In this document: positions 1-6,720 of the stretch, piece after piece
Position numbering within the stretch: position 1 is the stretch's first letter
Layout of the letters: the number at the start of each line of letters is the position of its first letter
Source of the DNA: Gemmatimonadota bacterium
Lineage (GTDB): Bacteria > Gemmatimonadota > Gemmatimonadetes > Gemmatimonadales > GWC2-71-9
NCBI GenBank assembly: GCA_016209985.1
Contig: JACQVB010000265.1
Location: forward strand, 1 to 32,011
Direction of reading: 5' to 3'
Length of the DNA stretch: 32,011 nt
Position numbers and translations under genes: made by a program
Notes under the pieces: generated by a model
Seen by the model: only the letters and a program-made list of their open reading frames with translations
Told to the model about the DNA's origin: nothing
Databases searched by the model: none

Positions 1-246
1 CCACTGAGCCGGGTGGCGCGCGCGATCGAGCGGAACGAAACCGCCGGGCTGATGAAGGTCGTGGTCGATGCCGAGACCAGTCGCATTTTGGGCGCAGCGA
101 TTCTCGGGACTGGCGGTGGCGAGTTGGTTCAAACGTTGATGGCCCTGATGATGGCAGACGCGCCCTGGACGCTGTTCCGCCAGGCCGTCTTCATCCATCC
201 CACGATGACCGAGGGCTTCTTCGCCCTGATGGAGAGCGTCAAATAG
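1..246 (+). CDS. Pyridine nucleotide-disulfide oxidoreductase, C-terminal end (partial)
   Basis: The window opens inside this gene; the last 81 codons are visible and end at TAG 244-246. The residues match the C-terminal dimerisation domain of class I flavoprotein disulfide reductases (mercuric reductase, dihydrolipoamide dehydrogenase, glutathione reductase types). Visible marks are the strand pattern around GLMKVVVDAETSRILGAAI and the terminal H-P-T-M-T-E stretch, where the family has the His-Glu pair that acts on the partner subunit's active-site disulfide. The FAD- and NAD(P)H-binding domains lie upstream of the window, so the substrate cannot be told. Being next to thiol-redox genes, it may belong to the same physiology, but that is inference. 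Confidence 0.88.
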   Translation, partial: PLSRVARAIERNETAGLMKVVVDAETSRILGAAILGTGGGELVQTLMALMMADAPWTLFRQAVFIHPTMTEGFFALMESVK

Positions 247-251
247 GCGCC

Positions 252-281
252 GGGAACTTAAACCCGGCTCACGGCCTTGTC
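252..281 (+). promoter_or_regulatory. Candidate ECF-type promoter before the sigma gene
   Basis: GGGAACTT at 252-259 resembles the -35 element of ECF sigma factors, and CTTGTC at 276-281 could be the -10. Transcription would then start at or next to ATG 289, giving a leaderless message, which fits the absence of a Shine-Dalgarno sequence there. Similar arrangements occur before trx (3197) and the second Sec-peroxiredoxin (17414). Autoregulation by the adjacent sigma factor is inferred; no start-site data are available. Confidence 0.4.
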
Positions 282-288
282 CCTGTGC

Positions 289-888
289 ATGGCCGACCAA
301 GCCGATAAACGAGAGAAGGACCGGCGTTTCCAGGAAGCGGCGCTGAGCTGCCTGCCGGACGTGGCCCGCTTCGCGCTCTCGCTCACTCGCGATGAGCCGG
401 ACGCGGACGATCTGGTTCAGGAGACCTATCTCCGGGCGTACCGAAGTTGGGACACCTTCGAGCCGGGGACCGAGTGCCGCGCGTGGCTATTCACCATTTG
501 TCGCAACGCGTTCTATCGTATGCACAAACGCGAGGAACGTACGGTCCAATGCGATGATGCGGAGCTGGAGTCGCTCGCGGCGGCCGCGGTTCATTCCTCG
601 GCCGAGCATGCGGGTTTTGGCGATGTCTTTGCCCGGGCCGACCTCCATGAGGCGCTCGAGCAGGCCCTCAACGAATTACCAGATCAGTTTCGGGAGGCGG
701 TAGTGCTGGTCGACGTGCAGGATCACTCGTATGAAGACGCCGCAACGGTGATCGGAGTGCCGATCGGCACTGTCCGGTCCCGCCTGTACCGCGCCCGGCG
801 GCTTCTGCAAGAGAGGCTGCTCACCTATGCCAAGGACGCGGGCATAGCACCCAAGGAGGGGCCGTCTGGCCTGGAGCGTAATCCATGA
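289..888 (+). CDS. ECF-family RNA polymerase sigma factor
   Basis: This 199-residue sigma-70 family protein has the two-domain ECF layout. Region 2 lies roughly at residues 18-85, with the DADDLVQETYLRAYRSWDTF stretch. Region 4 lies roughly at 125-180 and contains an LPDQFREAVVLVDVQDHSYE-type start followed by a helix-turn-helix ending in GTVRSRLYRARRLL. ATG 289 is preferred to an in-frame TTG at 277 because it starts directly in the family-like part. It has no ribosome-binding site and may be leaderless. The stop overlaps the next start (ATGA at 885-888), so sigma and anti-sigma are translationally coupled. The RsrA-like partner suggests a thiol-oxidation response of the SigR kind, with the downstream thioredoxin/peroxiredoxin genes as natural targets. 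The family call is firm; the regulon is inferred. Confidence 0.93.
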   Translation: MADQADKREKDRRFQEAALSCLPDVARFALSLTRDEPDADDLVQETYLRAYRSWDTFEPGTECRAWLFTICRNAFYRMHKREERTVQCDDAELESLAAAAVHSSAEHAGFGDVFARADLHEALEQALNELPDQFREAVVLVDVQDHSYEDAATVIGVPIGTVRSRLYRARRLLQERLLTYAKDAGIAPKEGPSGLERNP

Positions 889-1136
889 AACCCATGCTGG
901 ATTGTGACACCGTGATGAGACAGCTCTGGGCCTACTTGGATCAGGAGCTGACGGAAGACCGCATGGAGGCGATCCGGGAGCACCTGGCTGTCTGCGCCCG
1001 CTGTTTTCCGCAGCTTGAATTCGAGCGGACCTTCCTGGAACAGTTGGGGAAGCTCCGCCGCGAGCACCCGAACCCCCAGACCCTGCGAACCCGGCTGGTC
1101 GCCGCCCTGGCGGCGGAGGGGTTCACAGCCTTCTAG
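885..1136 (+). CDS. Zinc-binding redox-type anti-sigma factor (RsrA-like)
   Basis: An 83-residue cytosolic protein with no membrane segment, coupled to the sigma gene by a 4-base overlap. It carries the ZAS/zf-HC2 signature H33-x3-C37-x2-C40, plus Cys7 near the N-terminus. The spacing C7, H33, C37, C40 is the same as C11, H37, C41, C44 of Streptomyces RsrA, where oxidation of these cysteines expels zinc and frees the sigma factor. This supports a thiol-stress switch rather than a membrane-signal anti-sigma. The C-terminal helices (about 45-80) are charged and would clamp the sigma factor. The function is inferred from motif spacing and gene order. Confidence 0.85.
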   Translation: MKPMLDCDTVMRQLWAYLDQELTEDRMEAIREHLAVCARCFPQLEFERTFLEQLGKLRREHPNPQTLRTRLVAALAAEGFTAF

Positions 1137-1250
1137 CGACTGCCTGTGGCGCTCACCGGCGGGCCGCTGTTGCCTCACGCGGCACCATCATGAGGTGCTC
1201 GAGAGGCCAGGTCGTTCTCCAAAAGAAAGGTGCGGATGGCGGGCCGGTCT

Positions 1251-3137
1251 CTAATGGGCGAGGTGCGCTAGACCGGAATGAACCGGCCCGTCCTGGTCCA
1301 GCTTCCGCACCCGCTCCAGTTGCGCGATGACTTCGTGGAGCTCGAAGGGCTTGGTGACATAGGGACAGCCGGTCTCCTCGATGAAGGCCGCGACTTCCGG
1401 TCCCAGCACGTCACCGGTCATGAGAATGAACCGATGGGCCAGCCTGTTCCCGCGGGCCGTTAGCGTCCGGAAGAAGTCCATCCCCGAGGCTCCCGGAAGG
1501 TGGACATCTGACAACACCGCTTCGAACGATCGCCGTTCCAGCAGATCGAGCGCCGGCCCCACCGCCGCAACGGCGGTAATCTCGAGGCCGCGGGCCTGGA
1601 GTAACCGGCCGAGCGACTTCCGAATGGCCGGCTCATCGTCTACCAGAAGGACCGACATCGCTGCGGTGGCAGCGAGGGAAGACGATGTCCTCGGCACGGC
1701 GCCGTCCGGTTCCCGTCCATCGCCGGCAATCGGCAAGCGCAGAGAGAATGCTGCGCCGCCCGCCGCCCGATTGGCAGCCGTGAGCTCGCCTCCGTGCGCT
1801 CCCGCGACACGCCGCGCGATCGCCAGACCGAGGCCGGTGCCGTCGGCGCCTTTGGTGCTGAAGAAAGGATCGAAGATCCGCGGCAGGTTCGCTTCCGGAA
1901 TTCCGGGACCGTCGTCCTCGACGACGACCTCGACCCACTTTCCGTGTCGCCGACTGGTGAGCCTCAAGGTTCCTTGTCCATGGGCCTGGTACATGGCTTG
2001 CTGAGCGTTGGCCAGCAGGTTCGCCAGGATCTGCTCGATCTCGCCGGAGCTACCGGTGACTGCGGGAAGGGATGGGTCGTGCGCCCGGACGACGGTGATC
2101 GAGTGCGCGGCGAACTGCGGTGCTCGGGCTTGAAGTGCGTGCTCGATGAGCTCGCTCAGATCGAGCGACTTGCGGTTTTCCGAACGCTTCCGCACCCGGT
2201 CCAGCAACTGCCGCACGATGCCGGCCGCCCGCCTGCTCTCGTGGGCGATCGCTTGCATCGACTCCCGCACCTCCGGTGACACTGACGCCTCGTGATCCAT
2301 CAGCAGCTCGCCATAGGCCGCGACCGCCGCGAGCGGGTTGTTCAGCTCGTGCGCCACGCCAGCCACCGCCGTACCGAGCTCGCTCAGCGCCTGGCTGCGC
2401 CGGTCGGCTTCCTCATGCTGGAGCTCCTGGGTCCGGTCTCGAACGGTGACCAACCAGCCGGTGATCGTTCCCGTTTCGCCGGTGATGGGTGAAGAGCGGA
2501 TCTCCGCGGGGAACCCGACGCCCGAACCGGATTTCGCCACAGTCTCCCAGCGGCCGGGGGTCTGGCCGGCAATGGCCGACCCGATCAGTTGGTCCGGCAT
2601 CAGTCCCCCAACCTCACGCCCCAGCAGGTGGCCCCCGTCGGCTTCGAACAGTTTCGCCGCGGCAGGATTGGCATAGCGAACTCGCGCGGTTCCATCTAAC
2701 AGTAGGATGCCATCGAGTGAGGCGTTCAGCGCGGTGGTCGCGAGCCGCTCAAGCTCTGCGCGCCGGCGCTCCTCCGTCCGGATCCATTGCGCAAAGCCGC
2801 TGACGAGCGCCGCGGTCATCCCCACCGCAGTGACCAGGGCCCAGCGGGTAGCCTCATCTGCTCCGTGACCATACCCCGCACCGAAGGTCGCCTCGCCCCA
2901 CAGCACGCCGGCGGCGCTGGCGAAGACCGCCAGCACCGCTCCCGGAGTGCCCCAGACGTAGGAAGCCCACGCCACCGGAAACACGTGCACGAACCAGAGC
3001 AGGTGGGAGGGCGGTCCCAGGGCCGGCCGGAAGATTGGGTGAATAACCGGAACGACGGCGAGAGCCACCGCGAGCAGCTTGGCGGTGCGGGAACGTTTCA
3101 CCTGGAGCAGGAGCGACTGACCGCGGCCGAGGTGCAT
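1251..3137 (-). CDS. Hybrid sensor histidine kinase with PAS and receiver domains
   Basis: A membrane-bound hybrid histidine kinase of about 628 residues. In order it has about four hydrophobic segments (residues 10-115), a PAS domain (about 130-245), a HisKA dimerisation domain with H-E-L-N-N and phospho-acceptor His263, a HATPase_c domain with DDGPGIP and GTGLGLAIARRVAGAHGG boxes (about 360-480), and a C-terminal receiver with phospho-acceptor Asp544 in LSDVHLPG. ATG 3137 has GGAGGAG 10 bases upstream; ATG 3164, nine codons earlier, is a second candidate. A longer reading frame continues to 3578 but would lie antisense to thioredoxin and is rejected. It is divergent from trx and convergent with the anti-sigma gene. 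No separate response regulator is adjacent. A link to redox control is possible from position only. Confidence 0.9.
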   Translation of the reverse strand: MHLGRGQSLLLQVKRSRTAKLLAVALAVVPVIHPIFRPALGPPSHLLWFVHVFPVAWASYVWGTPGAVLAVFASAAGVLWGEATFGAGYGHGADEATRWALVTAVGMTAALVSGFAQWIRTEERRRAELERLATTALNASLDGILLLDGTARVRYANPAAAKLFEADGGHLLGREVGGLMPDQLIGSAIAGQTPGRWETVAKSGSGVGFPAEIRSSPITGETGTITGWLVTVRDRTQELQHEEADRRSQALSELGTAVAGVAHELNNPLAAVAAYGELLMDHEASVSPEVRESMQAIAHESRRAAGIVRQLLDRVRKRSENRKSLDLSELIEHALQARAPQFAAHSITVVRAHDPSLPAVTGSSGEIEQILANLLANAQQAMYQAHGQGTLRLTSRRHGKWVEVVVEDDGPGIPEANLPRIFDPFFSTKGADGTGLGLAIARRVAGAHGGELTAANRAAGGAAFSLRLPIAGDGREPDGAVPRTSSSLAATAAMSVLLVDDEPAIRKSLGRLLQARGLEITAVAAVGPALDLLERRSFEAVLSDVHLPGASGMDFFRTLTARGNRLAHRFILMTGDVLGPEVAAFIEETGCPYVTKPFELHEVIAQLERVRKLDQDGPVHSGLAHLAH

Positions 3138-3196
3138 GGCCAACCAACTCCTCCGCTGCGGCATAAGTTCCCGCGTGCCGCTGGATATCCCTTCCC

Positions 3197-3227
3197 GGGA
3201 ACCAAACCGTGGTTTCGCGACTTGATC
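3197..3227 (+). promoter_or_regulatory. Candidate ECF-type promoter before the trx run
   Basis: GGGAACC at 3197-3203 is followed by CTTGATC at 3221-3227. The spacing is the same as between GGGAACTT and CTTGTCC before the sigma gene (18 bases between GGGAAC and CTTG). The start of trx lies about 60 bases further on. The -35 is part of the palindrome TTCCCGGGAA at 3192-3201, which could also be an operator. This is a pattern match only. Confidence 0.35.
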
Positions 3228-3285
3228 GCATGAACGGTCGGTCGTCCCTCGGCCCATTACCCCAGAGAAATGAAAGGAACCTTCG

Positions 3286-3624
3286 ATGTCGAATTTGACG
3301 ATCACCGAACTATCCGATGCGACCTTCGCTGAGGAGATCGAGCAACACCCCGGGGTCGCGGTGGTCGATTTCTGGGCCGGCTGGTGCGGTCCTTGTCGAA
3401 TGGTCGCGCCGACGGTAGAAGAACTGGCCGCCGAGTACGCGGGAACAATCAAGGTCGCCAAACTCGACATCGACGCCAATGGGGAGACGCCGCGCCGTTT
3501 CGGAATCCGGTCGATTCCCACGTTGCTGTTCTTTCGGAACGGCAAGGTGATCGACACCGTGGTAGGGGCCCTCCCCAAGGCGGTGCTCGATCAGCGATTC
3601 CGTGCTGCCGCGGATGGGCAGTAG
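3286..3624 (+). CDS. trxA: Thioredoxin
   Basis: A 112-residue cytosolic thioredoxin of normal length. The active site is W-C34-G-P-C37 inside the typical VDFWAGWCGPC strand-loop, and the cis-proline loop appears as RSIPTLLFF. There is no signal peptide. The start has an AAGGAA ribosome-binding site at good spacing. It heads a plus-strand run; the Sec-peroxiredoxin starts 29 bases after its stop. In such a set thioredoxin would be the cytosolic electron donor, directly to AhpD/peroxiredoxin-type proteins and through CcdA to periplasmic partners. Family assignment is very secure; its place at the head of the relay is inferred from gene order. Confidence 0.97.
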   Translation: MSNLTITELSDATFAEEIEQHPGVAVVDFWAGWCGPCRMVAPTVEELAAEYAGTIKVAKLDIDANGETPRRFGIRSIPTLLFFRNGKVIDTVVGALPKAVLDQRFRAAADGQ

Positions 3625-3653
3625 GAGTGTACTCTCCCAACGGAGGCGGACCT

Positions 3654-4256
3654 ATGCGCACAATCACTCTGGGCGCGGCTCTATCGCTGCTCGCTGTCAC
3701 GACATCGCTGACCGGGCAGCAGCGCCCGACGTTCGGGCCCAAAGACGGCCCGACGGCTCGCCCCGCCGACCTCGATCGGGTCAAGGTCGGTAGTCCGGCT
3801 CCGGAGTTCACGCTCGAGGCGCTGGATGGACCTGCGATCACGCTGTCCGACTACCGCGGCAAGAAGGACGTCATCCTGGTCTTCTATCGGGGCTGGTGGT
3901 GACCCTACTGCACCCGTCAGCTCGGCGAGCTGAGAGCGTTGTTGAGCGATGAGCAGAAGCGAAACACGGAGCTGCTGGTGGTCTCGATCGACCCCAAACC
4001 CGACCTGCAGAAGATGGCGGACAAGATCTCCAGGGAGGATGGCAGGAAACCGGATTTCCCGTTCCTGTCCGATCCGGGACATCGAGTCATCGATCGCTAC
4101 GGGTTGCTGAACCTGGACGATCCGCGCGGGATCCCGCATCCGACGACCTATGTCATCGATCGCCGTGGCATCGTGCGCTGGAAATTCACCGAGGTGAACT
4201 ACAAGGTGAGGCCGACGAACGAGATGATCCTGCACGCTCTTGAAGGACTTCGATGA
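3654..4256 (+). CDS. Selenocysteine-containing secreted peroxiredoxin (UGA-recoded)
   Basis: AhpC/TSA-type peroxiredoxin of 200 residues if TGA 3900-3902 is read as selenocysteine 83. A signal peptide (about residues 1-21) precedes a redoxin fold: VGSPAPEFTLEALDG (about 46-60), then VFYRGWW-U83-P-Y-C86. The TGA sits exactly where peroxiredoxins have the peroxidatic Cys, and C86 gives a UxxC redox motif. The frame stays open and conserved after the TGA (SIDPKPD, FLSDPGHRVIDRYG, GIPHPTTYVIDRRG) and ends at 4256, overlapping the tlpA-like start by ATGA. Read as a stop, the protein would lack its whole active site. A stem-loop at 3917-3933 fits a SECIS element. GGAGG lies 7 bases before ATG 3654. 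Likely role: reduction of peroxides in the periplasm. Three independent cases in the window make sequencing error unlikely. Confidence 0.92.
3917..3933 (+). promoter_or_regulatory. Candidate bacterial SECIS stem-loop for TGA 3900
   Basis: CAGCTC (3918-3923) pairs perfectly with GAGCTG (3927-3932), and T3917-A3933 extends the stem to 7 bp. The apical loop is GGC (3924-3926). There are 21 bases between the TGA and the loop, within the 16-37 range described for bacterial SECIS elements, and the first loop base is the expected G. It lies inside the coding sequence, as bacterial SECIS elements do. SelB binding is inferred. Confidence 0.8.
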
Positions 4257-4789
4257 TCCCGGTAGGGAGATCGCCCTTAGTCGGTGGGTGGACGGCAGTC
4301 GGCGGTCTGCTGATTGCCGCGGCCTGCGGCCGGGTTCCGGAAGCCGTTGGCGTTGGATCCAAGGCTCCGGAGTTTGAAGCGCGCACCATCGCCGCGCCGG
4401 CACAGGCGAAACACCTGGCCGATTATCGTGGCAGCGTAGTACTCCTGAATGTCTGGGCTACCTGGTGTGACCCGTGCCGGGAGGAAATGCCGAGCATCGA
4501 GCGCCTGTACCGGGATTTGGGCCCTCGTGGCCTCACGGTCGTCGCCGTGAGCGTCGACGATGGTGGGGCCGAATCGAGTATCCGGGAATTCGTGAAAGAA
4601 TACGGCCTCACGTTCGAGATCCTGCACGACCCGACCGGCCGCATCATGCAAACCTATCAGATGGTGGGGGTGCCGGGGACGTTCCTGATCGACCGGGGTG
4701 GCATCATCCGGCAAAAGACTTTTCAGGAAGATTGGTCCACGGATCAGAACCGTGCGTCGGTTGGCAAGCTCCTGGTGGACAATCAGTGA
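4253..4789 (+). CDS. TlpA-like thiol-disulfide reductase, probable lipoprotein
   Basis: A 178-residue TlpA/ResA-type thioredoxin-fold protein. Its N-terminus has a hydrophobic stretch ending in IAAAC25-G, a weak lipobox, so it is probably anchored on the periplasmic side. The redox motif is W71-C72-D-P-C75 after VVLLNVWAT, and the cis-proline region is VGVPGTFLIDRGG. The start overlaps the Sec-peroxiredoxin stop (ATGA 4253-4256), which implies that ribosomes read through the upstream TGA. The CcdA gene starts 15 bases after its stop. TlpA-like proteins keep periplasmic dithiols reduced using electrons from CcdA/DsbD, so the neighbouring Sec-peroxiredoxin is the obvious client here. That partnership is inferred. 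Confidence 0.93.
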   Translation: MIPVGRSPLVGGWTAVGGLLIAAACGRVPEAVGVGSKAPEFEARTIAAPAQAKHLADYRGSVVLLNVWATWCDPCREEMPSIERLYRDLGPRGLTVVAVSVDDGGAESSIREFVKEYGLTFEILHDPTGRIMQTYQMVGVPGTFLIDRGGIIRQKTFQEDWSTDQNRASVGKLLVDNQ

Positions 4790-4804
4790 TGCCGGAAGCA
4801 ATCC

Positions 4805-5539
4805 ATGGATAGTGTTCCCGTCCTCGCGGCGGCCGCGGCCGGCGTCCTCTCGTTCCTGTCCCCCTGCGTTCTCCCGCTGGTGCCCGGCTATCTCTCGTTC
4901 GTCTCCGGGCTTTCCTACGCCGATCTCGCCGGCGAGCAATCCGGAACCGGCCCTCGATCCCTGGTGCGGGCGGTGATGCCGAGTGCGGGGGTATTCGTGC
5001 TTGGCTTCACCACGATTTTCGTCGCGATGGGGGCCTCGGCTACGACTCTCGGACGGCTGCTCCTGGGCGGGTCCCCGGTGCTCACCCGGATCGCCGGTGC
5101 CGTCATCATCCTGTTCGGCCTGCACATCATCGGGGTGATCCGCATCCCGCTGCTGTACCGGGAGAAGCGGATTCACACCGAGACCGCACCACGAACCCTG
5201 CTGGGATCCTACGCGGTGGGGATGGCCTTCGCGTTCGGATGGACGCCGTGCATCGGACCCATCCTCGGTGGTGTGCTGACCATGGCCGCCACCCGCGAAA
5301 CCGTGACCCAGGGTATGGCTCTTCTGACCGTCTACTCCCTCGGACTCGGCGTCCCTTTCCTCGTGGCGGCGCTGGGTGTCAATTACGTGCTCGCCTTCAC
5401 CGCCCGCTTCCGGCGGCATGTCCGCACGGTGGAAATAGGCGGGGGAGTCCTGCTGGTCCTGGTCGGACTGCTGGTGTTCGCCGACAAGATGACGTGGCTG
5501 TCGCAGCAGCTCTCGTTTTTCCGTCGATTCGCGATCTGA
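4805..5539 (+). CDS. ccdA: CcdA-type transmembrane thiol electron carrier
   Basis: A 244-residue polytopic membrane protein with about six hydrophobic helices. It carries the two family cysteine motifs: S-P-C-V-L-P-L-V-P-G-Y near residue 20 and W-T-P-C-I-G-P-I-L-G near residue 150. CcdA carries reducing equivalents from cytosolic thioredoxin across the inner membrane to extracytoplasmic thioredoxin-fold proteins, including TlpA/ResA in cytochrome c maturation. No cytochrome c biogenesis gene is nearby here. Instead it lies between a TlpA-like lipoprotein and a Sec-AhpD-like gene, downstream of thioredoxin. The context therefore favours supply of electrons for peroxide defence; this is inference. 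Confidence 0.95.
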   Translation: MDSVPVLAAAAAGVLSFLSPCVLPLVPGYLSFVSGLSYADLAGEQSGTGPRSLVRAVMPSAGVFVLGFTTIFVAMGASATTLGRLLLGGSPVLTRIAGAVIILFGLHIIGVIRIPLLYREKRIHTETAPRTLLGSYAVGMAFAFGWTPCIGPILGGVLTMAATRETVTQGMALLTVYSLGLGVPFLVAALGVNYVLAFTARFRRHVRTVEIGGGVLLVLVGLLVFADKMTWLSQQLSFFRRFAI

Positions 5540-5581
5540 TCTCAATGGGGTCACGGCCCCGTCGGCCAATCCGGAGTCGTC

Positions 5582-6115
5582 ATGGCGTTCATTCGATACT
5601 TGAGCGAAGCGGAACTCGGCGCTGAAGAGCGCGTGCCCGACCGGGATAACATTCTCCAGATCCATGGCGTCCATCCGGCCGTTATGCATCAGCATTACCA
5701 ACTCTACCTGGAGCTGATGCACCGACCCGGCCCGCTGACGCGCCGCCAGCGAGAGACGCTTGCCTTCCGGGTCTCGGTGCTGAACCAATGCCACTATTGA
5801 ATCCACCATCACGGAGCGGGTCTCCGTCGGGTGCTGCGAGCCGATGGCGTGGATCCAACGCGTGAGGAAACCATTCTCTCGGCGTTGCAGGCTCCGCTGC
5901 TCGACGAATCAACTTTCGACCAAGTCGAGCTGTCGCTGTTGCGCTACGCGGAAAAACTCACGCTCGCGCCGGCCGGGGTAGGCGGCGACGACGTGGAGAT
6001 GGTGCGGGCCGCTGGCCTGGACGATCGAGCCATCCATGATGCTTGTGCGATCGTCGCGTACTTTGCATTCGTAAACCGCATCGCGGACGGTTTAGGGGTA
6101 GAACTCGAAGCCTGA
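5582..6115 (+). CDS. Selenocysteine-containing AhpD-like peroxidase-related protein
   Basis: Carboxymuconolactone decarboxylase/AhpD-fold protein of 177 residues if TGA 5798-5800 is read as selenocysteine 73. The family motif is normally N-x-C-x-Y-C-x-x-H-H; here it reads N-Q-C70-H-Y-U73-I-H-H-H, so the second catalytic cysteine is the UGA. The frame continues without another stop, and its end (AYFAFVNRIADGLGVELEA) matches the C-terminus usual for the uncharacterised peroxidase-related AhpD subfamily. GGAG precedes ATG 5582 by 8 bases. A SECIS-like hairpin lies at 5804-5833. AhpD proteins use this dithiol to pass electrons or act on peroxides, and CxxU would make it a selenol relay. It follows ccdA by 42 bases and closes the run. 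There is no signal peptide, so it should be cytosolic. Confidence 0.92.
5804..5833 (+). promoter_or_regulatory. Candidate bacterial SECIS stem-loop for TGA 5798
   Basis: ACGGAG (5811-5816) pairs perfectly with CTCCGT (5822-5827), with a CGGGT loop (5817-5821). A lower 4-bp stem (5804-5807 with 5830-5833) sits below a small internal loop. There are 16 bases between the TGA and the apical loop, and the second loop base is G, both as expected for a bacterial SECIS. The element is within the coding sequence. Confidence 0.82.
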
Positions 6116-6154
6116 CGGCGCTTGACTCTATACCTGCGTACAGGGTCTGTCTGG

Positions 6155-6178
6155 CCGTCCGGTCCTTGCGGCGGACGG
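6155..6178. terminator. Hairpin between convergent genes
   Basis: CCGTCCG (6155-6161) and CGGACGG (6172-6178) form a perfect 7-bp stem with a 10-base loop. It lies between the end of the redox run (6115) and the end of the minus-strand DinB gene (6194). There is no clear T-tract, so factor-independent termination is uncertain. A second 7-bp stem (6196-6202 with 6211-6217) falls within the last DinB codons. Confidence 0.45.
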
Positions 6179-6193
6179 AGAAGCGTAGTACCG

Positions 6194-6706
6194 CTACCCG
6201 CCCCGAATGAGGCGGGTCAGCGCCGGTTCCTTTCCCATCAATCGCGCGTAGACCGCGAGCTGCGCACGGTGGTATTCCTCGTGCGAGATCCCGTGGAACA
6301 GCCAGGCGAGCTTGGTCCCCGGCTTGCCGTCGAACCGTTTGAGAAACTGCAGGAGCGCGAGCTCGCCGGCCGCCCGGAATGTTCGCTCCCCGTCCTTCAA
6401 CTGACTCACCAGCAGCCGCAGCAGCGCCGGCTTGGTCTTGGCGCGCCACGCCGGCTTGGCGTACATCGCCAGAAGCTTGGGCCAGGGAGCCCGGTGCAGG
6501 TTGGTGTCGGAACGGGTCAGCTCGCCCGTCATCATCATCGCCACCTCGAGAATGTGCTGCACCATTTCGGCGACATTGCGCATCTCGGGCACCGGCCGGA
6601 AGTCGAAACGGGTGGCCGGGATATTCCGTACCTCGGCAATGAGCCCGTGGCGGGTGCCGTGCCAGGCTTCGAGTGCCTCTTCCAGCAGTGATGTCATCGG
6701 ACTCAT
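6194..6706 (-). CDS. DinB-family protein
   Basis: A 170-residue four-helix-bundle protein of the DinB/YfiT-like superfamily. A conserved histidine in VQHILEV and the HGISHEEYHRAQ segment near the C-terminus fit the three-histidine metal site of the fold. ATG 6706 is chosen because GGAGGAAG stands just upstream; a GTG six codons earlier lacks this support. Members include thiol-dependent transferases, for example bacillithiol or mycothiol S-transferases, but the substrate cannot be read from sequence. Its start lies 15 bases after the stop of the ABC permease gene on the same strand, so it may be the last gene of that operon. It converges with the redox run. Confidence 0.85.
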   Translation of the reverse strand: MSPMTSLLEEALEAWHGTRHGLIAEVRNIPATRFDFRPVPEMRNVAEMVQHILEVAMMMTGELTRSDTNLHRAPWPKLLAMYAKPAWRAKTKPALLRLLVSQLKDGERTFRAAGELALLQFLKRFDGKPGTKLAWLFHGISHEEYHRAQLAVYARLMGKEPALTRLIRGG

Positions 6707-6720
6707 GACTTCCTCCAGTC

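Noticed and set aside
3138-3578. N-terminal extension of the minus-strand kinase up to 3578
   Set aside because: It would be antisense to thioredoxin, shows no domain, and good starts exist at 3164 and 3137.
3900-3902. Reading the peroxiredoxin as two separate genes or a pseudogene
   Set aside because: The TGA falls on the catalytic residue, both sides are conserved, the downstream overlap implies translation, and two other genes show the same pattern with SECIS-like stems.
4277-5812. Long minus-strand frame opposite tlpA, ccdA and Sec-AhpD
   Set aside because: Composition is that of an antisense shadow; the plus-strand genes are well supported.
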